Below, in pieces: positions 34,188 through 43,047 of a DNA stretch of 64,000 bases (the first letter of the stretch is position 1; the number at the start of each line of letters is the position of its first letter). This DNA comes from Marinomonas sp. CT5 (lineage in GTDB: Bacteria; Pseudomonadota; Gammaproteobacteria; Pseudomonadales; Marinomonadaceae), in contig NZ_CP025572.1 in NCBI RefSeq assembly GCF_018336975.1, positions 768,572-832,571 on the forward strand, given 5' to 3'. The translations under genes were made by a program, and so were the position numbers. The notes under the pieces were generated by a model. The model searched no databases, was not told where the DNA came from, and saw only the letters and a list, made by a program, of their open reading frames with translations.

Positions 34188-35261
34188 ATGAACAGTGTAT
34201 CTATTAAAGAATTAGATCTTAAATACCAAGATGCTCATGTGTTAAAGCAGCTTAATCTTGATATCAAAAAAGGTGAGTTTTTAGTTTTGCTTGGGTCTTC
34301 AGGTTGCGGTAAATCGACTTTGCTTAATTGTATTGCTGGTTTGCTGGATATTACGGCTGGGCAAATTTGGATTAACGACCGAAATGTAACCTGGGAAGAG
34401 CCGAAAGATCGTGGCATTGGTATGGTTTTTCAGTCTTATGCCTTGTATCCACAAATGACGGTAGAAAAGAATTTATCTTTTGGCTTGAAAGTGAAAGGGA
34501 TGGCAAAAGAGGAAATACGTGAGCGAGTGGATCGTGCAGCGAAAATTTTGCAGATCGAGCCGTTATTAGATCGCAAACCATCGGAACTGTCTGGTGGACA
34601 GCGACAGCGGGTAGCGATAGGTCGAGCTTTAGTTCGGGATGTGGATGTCTTTTTATTCGATGAACCTTTGTCTAATTTAGATGCCAAGTTACGTGCCGAT
34701 TTACGTGTCGAAATTAAACGCCTGCATCAGAAGTTAAAAAACACTATGGTGTATGTGACCCATGATCAAGTAGAAGCACTGACACTAGCAGATCGTATTG
34801 CCATTATGAAAGATGGCGAGATTCAACAATTAAGCTCTCCTGCGGATATTTATCACAAACCATGTAACCTTTTTGTTGCGCAGTTTATTGGCTCGCCAAG
34901 CATGAACTTGTTGGAAGGTCGTATTGTTGGTGACAACTTTGTTTACCAAGATTATCGCGTCAATGTCTTAGGGTATGAGTTTGTAAACCAAGGAGACCAT
35001 GATGAACCTGCCTATTTAGGTATTCGCCCTGAGCATTTGGCAGTTGAGCCCCGTGACGGCTATGTGAAATTGGCTTCCGTTAGTATTGATATTGTTGAGC
35101 CAATGGGGGACGAAACCATTGTTTGGTTTGATTTTATGGAACGTAAATGGTCAGTAAAAATACATGGTGATCATCAACTTGCTTGGGGCTCCGAGGTAGA
35201 TATTTATCTTGATCCTAAAAAAGCGCATTTGTTTTCTAAGCACAGTGAAGTGCGGCTCTAG
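34188..35261 (+). CDS. Sugar ABC transporter ATPase (MalK/UgpC type)
   Basis: 357-aa ATP-binding subunit. Walker A GSSGCGKST (about 37-45), Q-loop MVFQSYALYP, signature LSGGQRQRVAIGRAL near 134-148, Walker B VFLFDEPLSNLD, and the switch His in VTHDQ. The C-terminal OB/TOBE domain (about 240-355) is of the MalK class. Four bases separate it from the permease. It energises uptake by the two permeases upstream. Confidence 0.94.
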   Translation: MNSVSIKELDLKYQDAHVLKQLNLDIKKGEFLVLLGSSGCGKSTLLNCIAGLLDITAGQIWINDRNVTWEEPKDRGIGMVFQSYALYPQMTVEKNLSFGLKVKGMAKEEIRERVDRAAKILQIEPLLDRKPSELSGGQRQRVAIGRALVRDVDVFLFDEPLSNLDAKLRADLRVEIKRLHQKLKNTMVYVTHDQVEALTLADRIAIMKDGEIQQLSSPADIYHKPCNLFVAQFIGSPSMNLLEGRIVGDNFVYQDYRVNVLGYEFVNQGDHDEPAYLGIRPEHLAVEPRDGYVKLASVSIDIVEPMGDETIVWFDFMERKWSVKIHGDHQLAWGSEVDIYLDPKKAHLFSKHSEVRL

Positions 35262-35310
35262 CCGTCAACATCAAAAGATATCTTACTAATAAAAACAAAA
35301 AGGAAGAGAC

Positions 35311-36075
35311 ATGAACGAATTTTCATTTCAGCTTTATAGTGCTCGTAATACGACTTCTCTTGATGACGTATTTGGCCTTTTACATCAAGCCGGTTATCAA
35401 CAAGTAGAAGGGTATGGCGGCTTGTATGCGCAACTGGATGAGCTAGTCAGTTTATTGGCAAAACATCAGTTAACCATGCCAACAGGGCATTTTGATTTGT
35501 CCATGTTGGAAAACAACATTCAACAGGCTTTGTATATTGCGAAGACGCTGAATATGCACACTATTATTTGCCCTTTTATTATGCCTGATCAACGTCCAGA
35601 CAGTGCACAAGGCTGGTTTGAACTCGGGCAGCGATTAGAAGCAATTAGAGAAAAAACCATCAATGCTGGCTTTGAGTTTGGTTGGCACAACCATAATTTT
35701 GAATTTGAGCCTTTAGCCGATGGGTCTTTGCCTATGACACATATTTTAGCCGGTGGCCCGAATGTAAAGTGGGAGATGGATGTGTCCTGGGTGGTCAAGG
35801 GGGGACAAGATCCAGCTGAATGGTTAACCAAATATCGTGATCGTATTTGTGCTGTGCATTTAAAAGATATAGCACCTCAAGGGGAATGCGAAGATGAAGA
35901 TGGTTGGGCGGATTTCACCTACGGAACATTACCGTGGGGAGAGTGGTGGCCTGTGGTTCGTGCCACACCAGCGAATGCCTTTGTTATGGAGCATGATAAT
36001 CCTAACGATTTATCTCGTTTTGCTAATCGTGCCTTAACTGGTGCAAAAGCCTTAGCTCAAGGAGTGAATGCATGA
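35311..36075 (+). CDS. Sugar phosphate isomerase/epimerase-family TIM-barrel enzyme
   Basis: 254-aa AP-endonuclease-2/xylose isomerase-like TIM barrel. Candidate metal ligands are in FGWHNHNFEFEP (His-Asn-His, near 128-139), KWEMDVSWV, AVHLKDI near 188 and VMEHDNP near 229. Members isomerise or epimerise sugars, inosose or keto-glycosides. It overlaps the next oxidoreductase gene by 4 bp and sits directly downstream of the ABC transporter. The substrate is not readable; a keto-sugar made by the adjacent dehydrogenases is a reasonable guess. Confidence 0.8.
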   Translation: MNEFSFQLYSARNTTSLDDVFGLLHQAGYQQVEGYGGLYAQLDELVSLLAKHQLTMPTGHFDLSMLENNIQQALYIAKTLNMHTIICPFIMPDQRPDSAQGWFELGQRLEAIREKTINAGFEFGWHNHNFEFEPLADGSLPMTHILAGGPNVKWEMDVSWVVKGGQDPAEWLTKYRDRICAVHLKDIAPQGECEDEDGWADFTYGTLPWGEWWPVVRATPANAFVMEHDNPNDLSRFANRALTGAKALAQGVNA

Positions 36076-37211
36076 AAACCATTTTGAATGTTGGGGTGAT
36101 TGGTTGTGGCAATATATCGGATAGTTACTTTTCTTTAGCGCCACAATTCTGCGGTTTCAAAATTGTCGCTTGTGCTGATTTAAACGTCGAGCTTGCTGCA
36201 ATGAAAGCGCAAAAATATGGTATTGAATCTTATAGCGTTGAAGCATTATTAGCCTCTGAAGGCATTGATATTATTGTCAATTTAACAATTCCTGCTGCCC
36301 ATTATGAAGTGAGTATGAAAGTACTTGAAGCAGGTAAACATGTTTATTCGGAAAAGCCTTTGGTTTTGAGTCTTGAAGAAGGGCAAAAAATGAAAGCGCT
36401 TTCACTTGAGAAAGGGCTCAAAGTGGGGAGTGCGCCAGATACCTTCATGGGCGGTTCTCATCAATTTGCCCGTCACTTATTGGATCAAGGGGAAATTGGC
36501 GATGTGTATTCTGGTACTTGTCATGTAATGAGTGCTGGAATGGAAAGCTGGCATCCCAATCCGGACTTTTTCTTTAAAGAAGGGGGGGGGCCGATTTTGG
36601 ATTTAGGGCCCTATTACATTGCTAACTTGATTCAACTATTAGGTCCCGTGGATTCTGTCATTGCAAAAACAGTGATACCACGTAAGCAACGTAAAATCAC
36701 CAGCCAACCAAGGGCGGGTGAGATGATAGAGGTAGAAACACCGACAACGATACATGCCATTTTGACCTTTAAAAATGGTGCCATTATTACCTTGGGGGCA
36801 AGTTGGGATGTACAAGCTCATCAACATGCCAATATGGAATTATATGGCAGTAAAGGGTCGCTTTATCTTCCCGATCCGAATCACTTTGGTGGCAAGGTTT
36901 CTCTTATTCAAGAGGGGCGTGAAGTGCCCTTGGATATGTGGAAGCATCCTTTTGGGGTACCAAATCAAATTCATGGCGAGTTCGCCAAAGCGAACTATCG
37001 TACTGCTGGTTTGGCGGAAATGGTGATGGCAATTCACATGGAGCGGGATCATATGTGTTCGCTGGACAGAGCATTGCATGGCGTAGAAGTCATGACAGCG
37101 ATATTAGCGTCAGGAGAAAGTGGGCAGTCGATCAAAATGACCACTCACTGTGATCGACCAAGAGCACTTGACCCTGAGGCTGCAAAAGCCTTACTTGCAG
37201 CCTGTTTCTAG
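36072..37211 (+). CDS. Gfo/Idh/MocA-family oxidoreductase
   Basis: 379-aa NAD(P)-dependent sugar dehydrogenase-type protein. The N-terminal Rossmann motif is GVIGCGNIS at 8-16, followed by the family EKPL motif (YSEKPLVL near 95) and the second-domain motif GGGPILDLGPYYI. This GGG is encoded by a run of nine Gs (36582-36590), a possible slippage site. Members oxidise sugars or cyclitols, often at C3 or C1. The gene overlaps the upstream TIM-barrel gene in an ATGA arrangement. Confidence 0.88.
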   Translation: MKTILNVGVIGCGNISDSYFSLAPQFCGFKIVACADLNVELAAMKAQKYGIESYSVEALLASEGIDIIVNLTIPAAHYEVSMKVLEAGKHVYSEKPLVLSLEEGQKMKALSLEKGLKVGSAPDTFMGGSHQFARHLLDQGEIGDVYSGTCHVMSAGMESWHPNPDFFFKEGGGPILDLGPYYIANLIQLLGPVDSVIAKTVIPRKQRKITSQPRAGEMIEVETPTTIHAILTFKNGAIITLGASWDVQAHQHANMELYGSKGSLYLPDPNHFGGKVSLIQEGREVPLDMWKHPFGVPNQIHGEFAKANYRTAGLAEMVMAIHMERDHMCSLDRALHGVEVMTAILASGESGQSIKMTTHCDRPRALDPEAAKALLAACF

Positions 37212-37220
37212 GAGGATATT

Positions 37221-38276
37221 ATGCAAACTTTAAAAGGACCGGCGATTTTTCTTGCCCAGTTTGTGGGCGATGACGCGCCATTCAATAGTTTCGATGCTAT
37301 TTGTGGCTGGGTGGCCTCTTTGGGTTATAAAGGCGTGCAAGTTCCAACTTGGGATAAACGTTTGATTGATCTAGAAAAAGCCGCTAACAGCCAAGCTTAT
37401 TGCGAGCAATTGATTGCCACTGCGGCTAAACACGGTGTGGTTATTTCTGAATTATCCACCCATTTACAAGGTCAGTTGGTGGCGGTTCATCCAGCCTATG
37501 ACGAGGCGTTTGACGGCTTTGCCGATCCTAGCGTACGGGGGAACCCAAACGCTCGCCAAGCCTGGGCTGTAGAGCAATTAAAAATGGCTGCCAAAGCTTC
37601 GCAGCGTCTTGGTTTGACCGAGCACGCCACCTTTTCCGGTGCGCTAGCTTGGCCGTATTTTTACCCTTGGCCGCAACGTCCAGCAGGCTTGGTAGAAGAA
37701 GCTTTTGCTGAGCTTGGCCGACGTTGGAAGCCGATTCTCGATGCTTTTGACGAAGCTGGCGTCGATCTATGTTATGAAATCCACCCAGGTGAGGATCTTC
37801 ATGATGGGGTAACCTTTGAGCGATTTCTCGCCGAAGTAGATCATCATCCGCGAGCGAATATCCTCTATGATCCAAGCCATTTTGTGCTACAGCATTTGGA
37901 CTATCTGGCCTTCATCGATCATTACCATGAGCGCATCAAAATGTTCCATGTCAAAGATGCGGAACTCAACTTAGATGGAAAGTGTGGTGTTTATGGTGGC
38001 TTCCAAAACTGGGTGGATCGCCCTGGGCGTTTTCGTTCCATTGGCGATGGACAAGTGGACTTTAAAGGCATCTTCTCCAAATTAGCTGCGTATGATTTTA
38101 AAGGCTGGGCAGTGTTGGAATGGGAATGTTGTTTGAAGCACCCAGAAGACGGTGCCCGTGAAGGCGCACAGCATATCCAAGACTTTATTATCCGTGTGAC
38201 CGATAAAGCCTTTGATGATTTTGCAGATAGCGGAGTGGATGCACAGGCGAATCGTCGTATGTTGGGATTGGAGTAA
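37221..38276 (+). CDS. Sugar phosphate isomerase/epimerase-family TIM-barrel enzyme, long form
   Basis: 351-aa TIM-barrel enzyme, longer than its neighbour at 35311. Metal-ligand candidates are in CYEIHPGED near 190, ILYDPSHFVLQH near 214, KMFHVKDAEL near 240 and AVLEWECCLKHPED near 300. Related proteins appear beside Gfo/Idh/MocA genes in inositol and keto-glycoside clusters. It lies between two oxidoreductase genes with 9-bp and 4-bp gaps, and GGAGG precedes the ATG. Function as a keto-sugar epimerase is inference. Confidence 0.82.
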   Translation: MQTLKGPAIFLAQFVGDDAPFNSFDAICGWVASLGYKGVQVPTWDKRLIDLEKAANSQAYCEQLIATAAKHGVVISELSTHLQGQLVAVHPAYDEAFDGFADPSVRGNPNARQAWAVEQLKMAAKASQRLGLTEHATFSGALAWPYFYPWPQRPAGLVEEAFAELGRRWKPILDAFDEAGVDLCYEIHPGEDLHDGVTFERFLAEVDHHPRANILYDPSHFVLQHLDYLAFIDHYHERIKMFHVKDAELNLDGKCGVYGGFQNWVDRPGRFRSIGDGQVDFKGIFSKLAAYDFKGWAVLEWECCLKHPEDGAREGAQHIQDFIIRVTDKAFDDFADSGVDAQANRRMLGLE

Positions 38277-38280
38277 TACA

Positions 38281-39417
38281 ATGACTGAAGCAAGCAAACG
38301 TCGTTTACGTCTTGGCATGGTGGGTGGTGGAGAAGGCGCTTTTATTGGTGAAGTGCACCGCTTCGCTGCTCGACTGGATGATCACTATGAGCTGGTGGCT
38401 GGAGCCTTATCAAGCCAACAAGAGAAAGCCGAACGCTCCGCTAGCGCGTTAGGTTTGGCTCGATCTTATGTGGACTTTGACGATATGGCTCGTCAGGAAA
38501 GTGAGCGAGAAGATGGTATCGAAGTAGTGTCCATTGTGACTCCCAATCACTTGCATGCGGCGGTGGCCATGGCGTTTTTAAAGCGTGGAATTCATGTGAT
38601 CTGTGATAAGCCACTAACAGCAACTCTGGAGCAAGCAAAAGCACTGTATCAGGCTGCTGAAGATAGCCAAGCGCAGTTTTTATTAACCCATAATTACTCT
38701 GCTTACCCTATGGTTCGTGAGGCGAGGGCCATGGTAAAGGCTAGTAAACTGGGTAACATTCGCTCTATTCAAGTGGAATACGCACAAGACTGGCTGACGG
38801 AACCTTTGGAACAAACGGGTAATAAACAAGCTATGTGGCGTTCGGACCCAGCTCAATCCGGTATCGCTGGTTGTATGGGAGACATCGGCAGTCACGCCTA
38901 TCAGTTAGCCTGCTTTGTTGCTGATACAAAAGCAGAGACAGTATTGGCGGATTTATCTCGTTGGGGAGAGGGTCGCCAGTTAGACGATGAGGCCAATATT
39001 TTGATGCGTTTCAACAATGGCGCCAAAGGTCACTTGTGGGCCAGTCAAGTGGCACCGGGAAATGAGAATGCCCTGCGCTTGAGGGTATACGGTGAGAAAG
39101 CTGGACTGGAATGGTCGCAAGAGTCGCCGAATGAGCTGATCTTTTCGCCGATAGGCTTGCCTCGTCAAAGCTTACGTCGTGGAAATAGTTATTTAAGTGA
39201 TGCAGCTGCCAATACATCACGTATACCCGCAGGGCACCCGGAAGGTTATTTAGAAGCATTCGCAAACTTGTATCGCGAGTTTGCACAACAGCTTATTGAT
39301 GATACTAGGTCCGATGATCTGCCAAGCTTGTCTGATGGTTTGCATGGCATGCGCTTTATAACTGCAAGTGTGCACTCTAGCCAAAATAATGGTGTTTGGA
39401 CTCCGTTAACAGATTAG
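38281..39417 (+). CDS. Gfo/Idh/MocA-family oxidoreductase
   Basis: 378 aa from the ATG at 38281, 4 bp after the preceding stop; an upstream in-frame ATG at 38212 would overlap that gene by 65 bp. Rossmann motif GMVGGGEGAFIG at 12-23, then CDKPL near 107, GCMGDIGSHAYQLACF near 199-214. The Gly-Glu insertion in the nucleotide motif resembles the dehydrogenases found beside ThuB-like and glycoside genes. It is the last gene of the operon before a clear terminator. The substrate is probably a sugar from the transporter. Confidence 0.88.
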   Translation: MTEASKRRLRLGMVGGGEGAFIGEVHRFAARLDDHYELVAGALSSQQEKAERSASALGLARSYVDFDDMARQESEREDGIEVVSIVTPNHLHAAVAMAFLKRGIHVICDKPLTATLEQAKALYQAAEDSQAQFLLTHNYSAYPMVREARAMVKASKLGNIRSIQVEYAQDWLTEPLEQTGNKQAMWRSDPAQSGIAGCMGDIGSHAYQLACFVADTKAETVLADLSRWGEGRQLDDEANILMRFNNGAKGHLWASQVAPGNENALRLRVYGEKAGLEWSQESPNELIFSPIGLPRQSLRRGNSYLSDAAANTSRIPAGHPEGYLEAFANLYREFAQQLIDDTRSDDLPSLSDGLHGMRFITASVHSSQNNGVWTPLTD

Positions 39418-39448
39418 AGCACTCTTTCAGGAATAGGTGAAACCTTTT

Positions 39449-39478
39449 AGCCGCATTCTCTTTAAGCGGCTTTTTTTT
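39449..39478 (+). terminator. Intrinsic terminator of the sugar ABC operon
   Basis: AGCCGC (39449-39454) pairs with GCGGCT (39466-39471) across an 11-nt loop, followed by a run of eight Ts. It begins 32 bp after the last gene of the operon. Confidence 0.88.
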
Positions 39479-39533
39479 GCTTGTTGTATACTCATCGTCA
39501 AATAGTTAATTAAGCAATAGAAAGAGAAGAAAT

Positions 39534-39755
39534 ATGGTCGGAACACAGGCGAATAACCCTTTGCATGGCGTGAAGTTGGAAAAAGTTGTCACAGATTTGG
39601 TTGAGCATTACGGGTGGGAAGAGTTAGCGATTCGCATCAATATTAATTGCTTTAAAAGTGATCCATCGGTGAAGTCCAGTCTAAAATTTTTGCGTAAAAC
39701 ACCCTGGGCGCGAGACAAGGTGGAAAGTCTATTTTTGGATACTTTCCATCGTTAG
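39534..39755 (+). CDS. VF530-family (DUF2132) DNA-binding protein
   Basis: 73-aa small protein with the near-complete VF530 signature: [21 protein letters not shown] (about 8-28), then [26 protein letters not shown] (about 35-60). The family has a known DNA-binding fold but no defined role. Its stop overlaps the convergent diguanylate cyclase stop by 4 bases (TTAG). Translation starts after AGAGAAGAA. Confidence 0.9.
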   Translation: MVGTQANNPLHGVKLEKVVTDLVEHYGWEELAIRININCFKSDPSVKSSLKFLRKTPWARDKVESLFLDTFHR

Positions 39756-40750
39756 CAACAGACTCGATTTCTGCCTTCGTGCTTAGCTTGATAGAGTTTT
39801 TCATCTGCAGTACGAAGGAAATCGGTAAATTCATGCTCTTTTTGTAAGGAACTAATTCCGATACTTACGGTGAGTTTTATTGGTTCGTTATGGCTGAAGA
39901 AGGTTTCCTGCTCTATGGATTTTCTTACTGTCTCGGCCAGTTTATAGGCCTCTTCATCACTGATATTTTTTAATAGAGTAACGAACTCTTCACCACCTAA
40001 ACGATAAACCTCTTTTACTTGAACCGATTTTATAAGTAGGTCTGCGACCTTATTAAGTACTGAGTCGCCAATATCGTGCCCATATTTGTCATTGATGCTT
40101 TTGAAATGATCAATATCAATCATGAGCATGTGGATGCTTTGAAAGTTTTTATAGATACCCCGAAAATCTGCTTTTAACGCGTGGCGATTTTTCAGGTTCG
40201 TTAGATCATCTTGTAAAGCGAGTGTATGTAGGAAGGCACTGGTTTTTTGCCGTTGCACTTCGTATATATGACAAACAAGCCAAATAGAGCAATAAACTAA
40301 GGTAAAGTTGAATATTGTCCTATAAGGCATGAAGACTTGAGTGTCAGTTCGAAAGAAAATAACCATCGCAGCTGATAGCACAATAATGGCGCTAAAAATG
40401 AAACCTTTTCTTAAACCAAATAAACTGTAGTACCAAAAGGGTAAGGCCAGTCCCCAATAGGTTGCTCCTGCTACCAACTCCATGACCGCAATAGACAGTA
40501 GAATATTAATGGTTAATGAAATCAGAAGGGTATAACTATGCCAAGGACGATATAAGCCATTAGATGACTTATAAAGGCAAAAGCCAGCAAAGACAGCCAC
40601 GCTAAATTGAACAGCACCTAATCCAAACTTCTGTAACGTGATCATATTGAGTAAAAAATAGACGCTATTCAAAACACAAATTAACGCACTTAGAAATTTA
40701 TGAAATTCTTCTGGAGAGACAGAGGAATGTGGGTATTGTCGTATACTCAT
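39752..40750 (-). CDS. Membrane diguanylate cyclase (GGDEF)
   Basis: 332 aa from the ATG at 40750, which aligns with the N-terminus of the tandem paralogue; a GTG at 40792 would add 14 residues. Five or six membrane segments fill about residues 20-165. The GGDEF domain follows: [36 protein letters not shown], and the active site GGEEF near 253. It makes cyclic di-GMP. No RxxD inhibitory site precedes GGEEF ([11 protein letters not shown]), so classic product inhibition is probably absent. It shares overall layout with the gene at 40819, indicating tandem duplication. Confidence 0.9.
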   Translation of the reverse strand: MSIRQYPHSSVSPEEFHKFLSALICVLNSVYFLLNMITLQKFGLGAVQFSVAVFAGFCLYKSSNGLYRPWHSYTLLISLTINILLSIAVMELVAGATYWGLALPFWYYSLFGLRKGFIFSAIIVLSAAMVIFFRTDTQVFMPYRTIFNFTLVYCSIWLVCHIYEVQRQKTSAFLHTLALQDDLTNLKNRHALKADFRGIYKNFQSIHMLMIDIDHFKSINDKYGHDIGDSVLNKVADLLIKSVQVKEVYRLGGEEFVTLLKNISDEEAYKLAETVRKSIEQETFFSHNEPIKLTVSIGISSLQKEHEFTDFLRTADEKLYQAKHEGRNRVCC

Positions 40751-40818
40751 TGGTGATTCACTTAAGCGATGTGGATATAAGGAATAGAACACTTAGTTTT
40801 TAGTGAATAAGGCCTACC

Positions 40819-41868
40819 TCAAACGGCTTCAGTAAAATTTGTTGACCCATAATGCACTACATTTCGACCTTTATGTTTTGCAGAGTAGAGGTTTTTATCT
40901 GCAATTCGTAAAAACTCTCTGAAGGATTGTCCTTGTTGAAGTTGGGCAATGCCAATGCTGACGGTGATTTGTATGTTTTTGTGGTGAGTTCTGAATACTG
41001 TTTTCTCAACCGTTTTTCTTATGTCTTCTGCAAAGTTAAATGCTTGTACAGATGTGTGTTGTTTTAGTACCAGAAGAAATTCTTCTCCACCGATACGATA
41101 AACATGACCATTATCAGTGCAGTCGCGTAATAACTCCGCCATTTCAACCAGTACCGAATCACCAACATCATGTCCAAATTCATCATTAACACTTTTGAAA
41201 TGGTCGATATCAATAATTAATAGGCGGGTTTCTTCCTGCTCTTCTTCTTGAAATGGATCGACAGGTTCTTTATTAAATTCGTCAAAAAATAATTTCAATG
41301 CATGGCGGTTTTGTGCACCAGTTAATGGGTCTTGGAATGCCATTTTTTCTAGCAATACGCCACTTTTGGCATATTGCGTTTCATATAAGAAGCAAACGGA
41401 ATAAGACAAGAAATAAGCCAGTATAAAATTTAGGACAGATCGGTAAGGAATGAAATCTTCTGTATCTGATTTTATAAAGAGAATAAAGATGGCCGGTATG
41501 GAGAATAGAATAGTATAAAAAAGCCCCTGTTTTAGGCCTTTAAGCAGACAATATAAAGGCGGTAAAACAAGCAACCAATAGATAGAGCCCGCTCTTAAGT
41601 CGGCAGAATAAAATGCAAAGAAGACGCATAAGGTTAGTGAAAGAACTAACATGTGGCTATGCCATTTTAGTATCTTTCCTTTCTGAGCAGATTTAAAAAA
41701 GTATAGGTTAAAAAGGCCAAAAACTGCATCGGCAGCACCAATAGAAATTTGGTTCAAGACGACAAGATTAACAAAGCAGTAGAACATCATAATCACACCC
41801 GTTACTAAGCTTAGCCACTTATGTAAGGTGTCTCGAGTTTCTGAAAATAAATTTGTCTGAGTGGTCAT
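40819..41868 (-). CDS. Membrane diguanylate cyclase (GGDEF), tandem paralogue
   Basis: 349-aa cyclic di-GMP synthase with five or six N-terminal membrane segments (about 20-165). The catalytic domain shows [37 protein letters not shown] and GGEEF near 259. As in the neighbour there is no RxxD motif five residues before GGEEF. An acidic insertion (EEEQEETR near 203) lies in the first part of the domain. Both copies end with the family finish AKHKGRN or AKHEGRN. It is 68 bp upstream of the other copy on the same strand. Confidence 0.9.
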   Translation of the reverse strand: MTTQTNLFSETRDTLHKWLSLVTGVIMMFYCFVNLVVLNQISIGAADAVFGLFNLYFFKSAQKGKILKWHSHMLVLSLTLCVFFAFYSADLRAGSIYWLLVLPPLYCLLKGLKQGLFYTILFSIPAIFILFIKSDTEDFIPYRSVLNFILAYFLSYSVCFLYETQYAKSGVLLEKMAFQDPLTGAQNRHALKLFFDEFNKEPVDPFQEEEQEETRLLIIDIDHFKSVNDEFGHDVGDSVLVEMAELLRDCTDNGHVYRIGGEEFLLVLKQHTSVQAFNFAEDIRKTVEKTVFRTHHKNIQITVSIGIAQLQQGQSFREFLRIADKNLYSAKHKGRNVVHYGSTNFTEAV

Positions 41869-41953
41869 CTTTTTACTTTTTTAAGTATGTAAAATAATCA
41901 ATAGTGGTGACTAAGCCGACATATTCTCTCTTAAAAATATAGATGAGTTAGAT

Positions 41954-42430
41954 TTATTTAAGTAACAATTTGTTACCGATGGCTATGAAGTCGTCTGCTG
42001 CATTGATTAATGACTGAGCAGTTAATGATTCAACACCGTAGACTTCTACTCTAGTCTGGTATTTCTCTCTTAGAGTTTTGGCCAAAATATCGAAGTCGCC
42101 GTCACCGGAAAGTAGTACCAGTACATCACTGTCTTTACCGTGTTCTATACCATCGATGGCGATACCCACATCCCAGTCGCCTTTTGCCGATCCATCAGAA
42201 CGTTGAATAAAAGGCTTCAATTTCACTTCAAAGCCAATCGCTCTTAAGATATTTTGAAATTGGCGTTGTTTTTCATCACCTCTGTCTATGGCGTAAGCAA
42301 TCGCTTTGACAACATTGCGGCCCTCTGTGGCCTGCTGCCAAAACGTGTTGTAATCGAAAGAGCGTCCAAATACTTGTCTGGTGGTGTAATAAACATTTTG
42401 AACATCGACTAAAATCGTCACATTTGTCAT
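41954..42430 (-). CDS. NYN-domain (LabA/DUF88-like) protein
   Basis: 158-aa PIN-like NYN-domain protein, predicted ribonuclease fold. Acidic metal-site candidates are LVDVQNVYY (Asp9, Asn12), KGDWDVGIAIDGI (about 84-96) and LLSGDGDFDILAKTL (about 107-120). Family members include LabA and bacterial limkain-like proteins, whose targets are mostly unknown. It is a single gene on the minus strand, 86 bp from the diguanylate cyclase. Confidence 0.85.
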   Translation of the reverse strand: MTNVTILVDVQNVYYTTRQVFGRSFDYNTFWQQATEGRNVVKAIAYAIDRGDEKQRQFQNILRAIGFEVKLKPFIQRSDGSAKGDWDVGIAIDGIEHGKDSDVLVLLSGDGDFDILAKTLREKYQTRVEVYGVESLTAQSLINAADDFIAIGNKLLLK

Positions 42431-42595
42431 GGTATTCCTAGGCGGTATTGATGAGAAATAGATTGGGAATAGAGCACGTTACAAGTATTCCAATTGAAAA
42501 GAAATCATAAAATTGGAGAAAAAGGGACGATAATTTTAAAAGTATCCCCATTATTTTTTTAAGACACATTTTATTGAATAACGGAGTGTTTATAT

Positions 42596-42973
42596 ATGTC
42601 TGGGTTTGAACCTGATAATCGCTTTAGGCATTTAACGCCTCGCGAGGAAAATGCAAAAAGTAATGTGGTGATTGCTTATATTTTTATGCTATTAGGAATT
42701 TTCACCGGCGTTTTTTGGTTCATCGGTGCCATCTGGGCGATGGTGAAAGTAGATGAAGCACGAGGAACACTTTTTGACGACCATTACGCCAATATAATTG
42801 GTACTTTTTGGTGGGGCATCTTTTGGAGTGTAATTGGCGTCATACTGGCGTTCTTTTTTATCGGTTATATCTTATTGTTTTTTATTTGGGTGTGGTCGAT
42901 TTTTAGAATGGTGAAGGGCATTGCTAGAGCAACGTCTAATCAGTCCTTCCGAGAAACGTTTAAGCCTTTTTAG
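42596..42973 (+). CDS. DUF4870-like small membrane protein
   Basis: 125-aa protein with a polar N-terminus (1-20) and three hydrophobic segments at roughly 26-48, 65-90 and 84-108, rich in Trp and Phe. The pattern (VIAYIFMLLGIFTGVFWFIGAIWAMV) resembles DUF4870/YIP-type small membrane proteins. No function is assignable. It is flanked by genes on the other strand, and GGAGTG lies 11 bp before the ATG. Confidence 0.7.
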   Translation: MSGFEPDNRFRHLTPREENAKSNVVIAYIFMLLGIFTGVFWFIGAIWAMVKVDEARGTLFDDHYANIIGTFWWGIFWSVIGVILAFFFIGYILLFFIWVWSIFRMVKGIARATSNQSFRETFKPF

Positions 42974-42999
42974 TTGTCTATTGCTCATCATAGTCCTCA

Positions 43000-43033
43000 C
43001 TCACTGACTGTATAGTGCAGGCAGTGAGCTTTT
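43000..43033 (+). terminator. Stem-loop in the convergent gap after the DUF4870-like gene
   Basis: CTCACTG-a-CTG (43000-43010) pairs with 43018-43028 with one mismatch and a 7-nt loop; CTTTT follows. A reasonable intrinsic terminator for the plus-strand gene. Confidence 0.6.
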
Positions 43034-43047
43034 CTCACATAGTCGCC

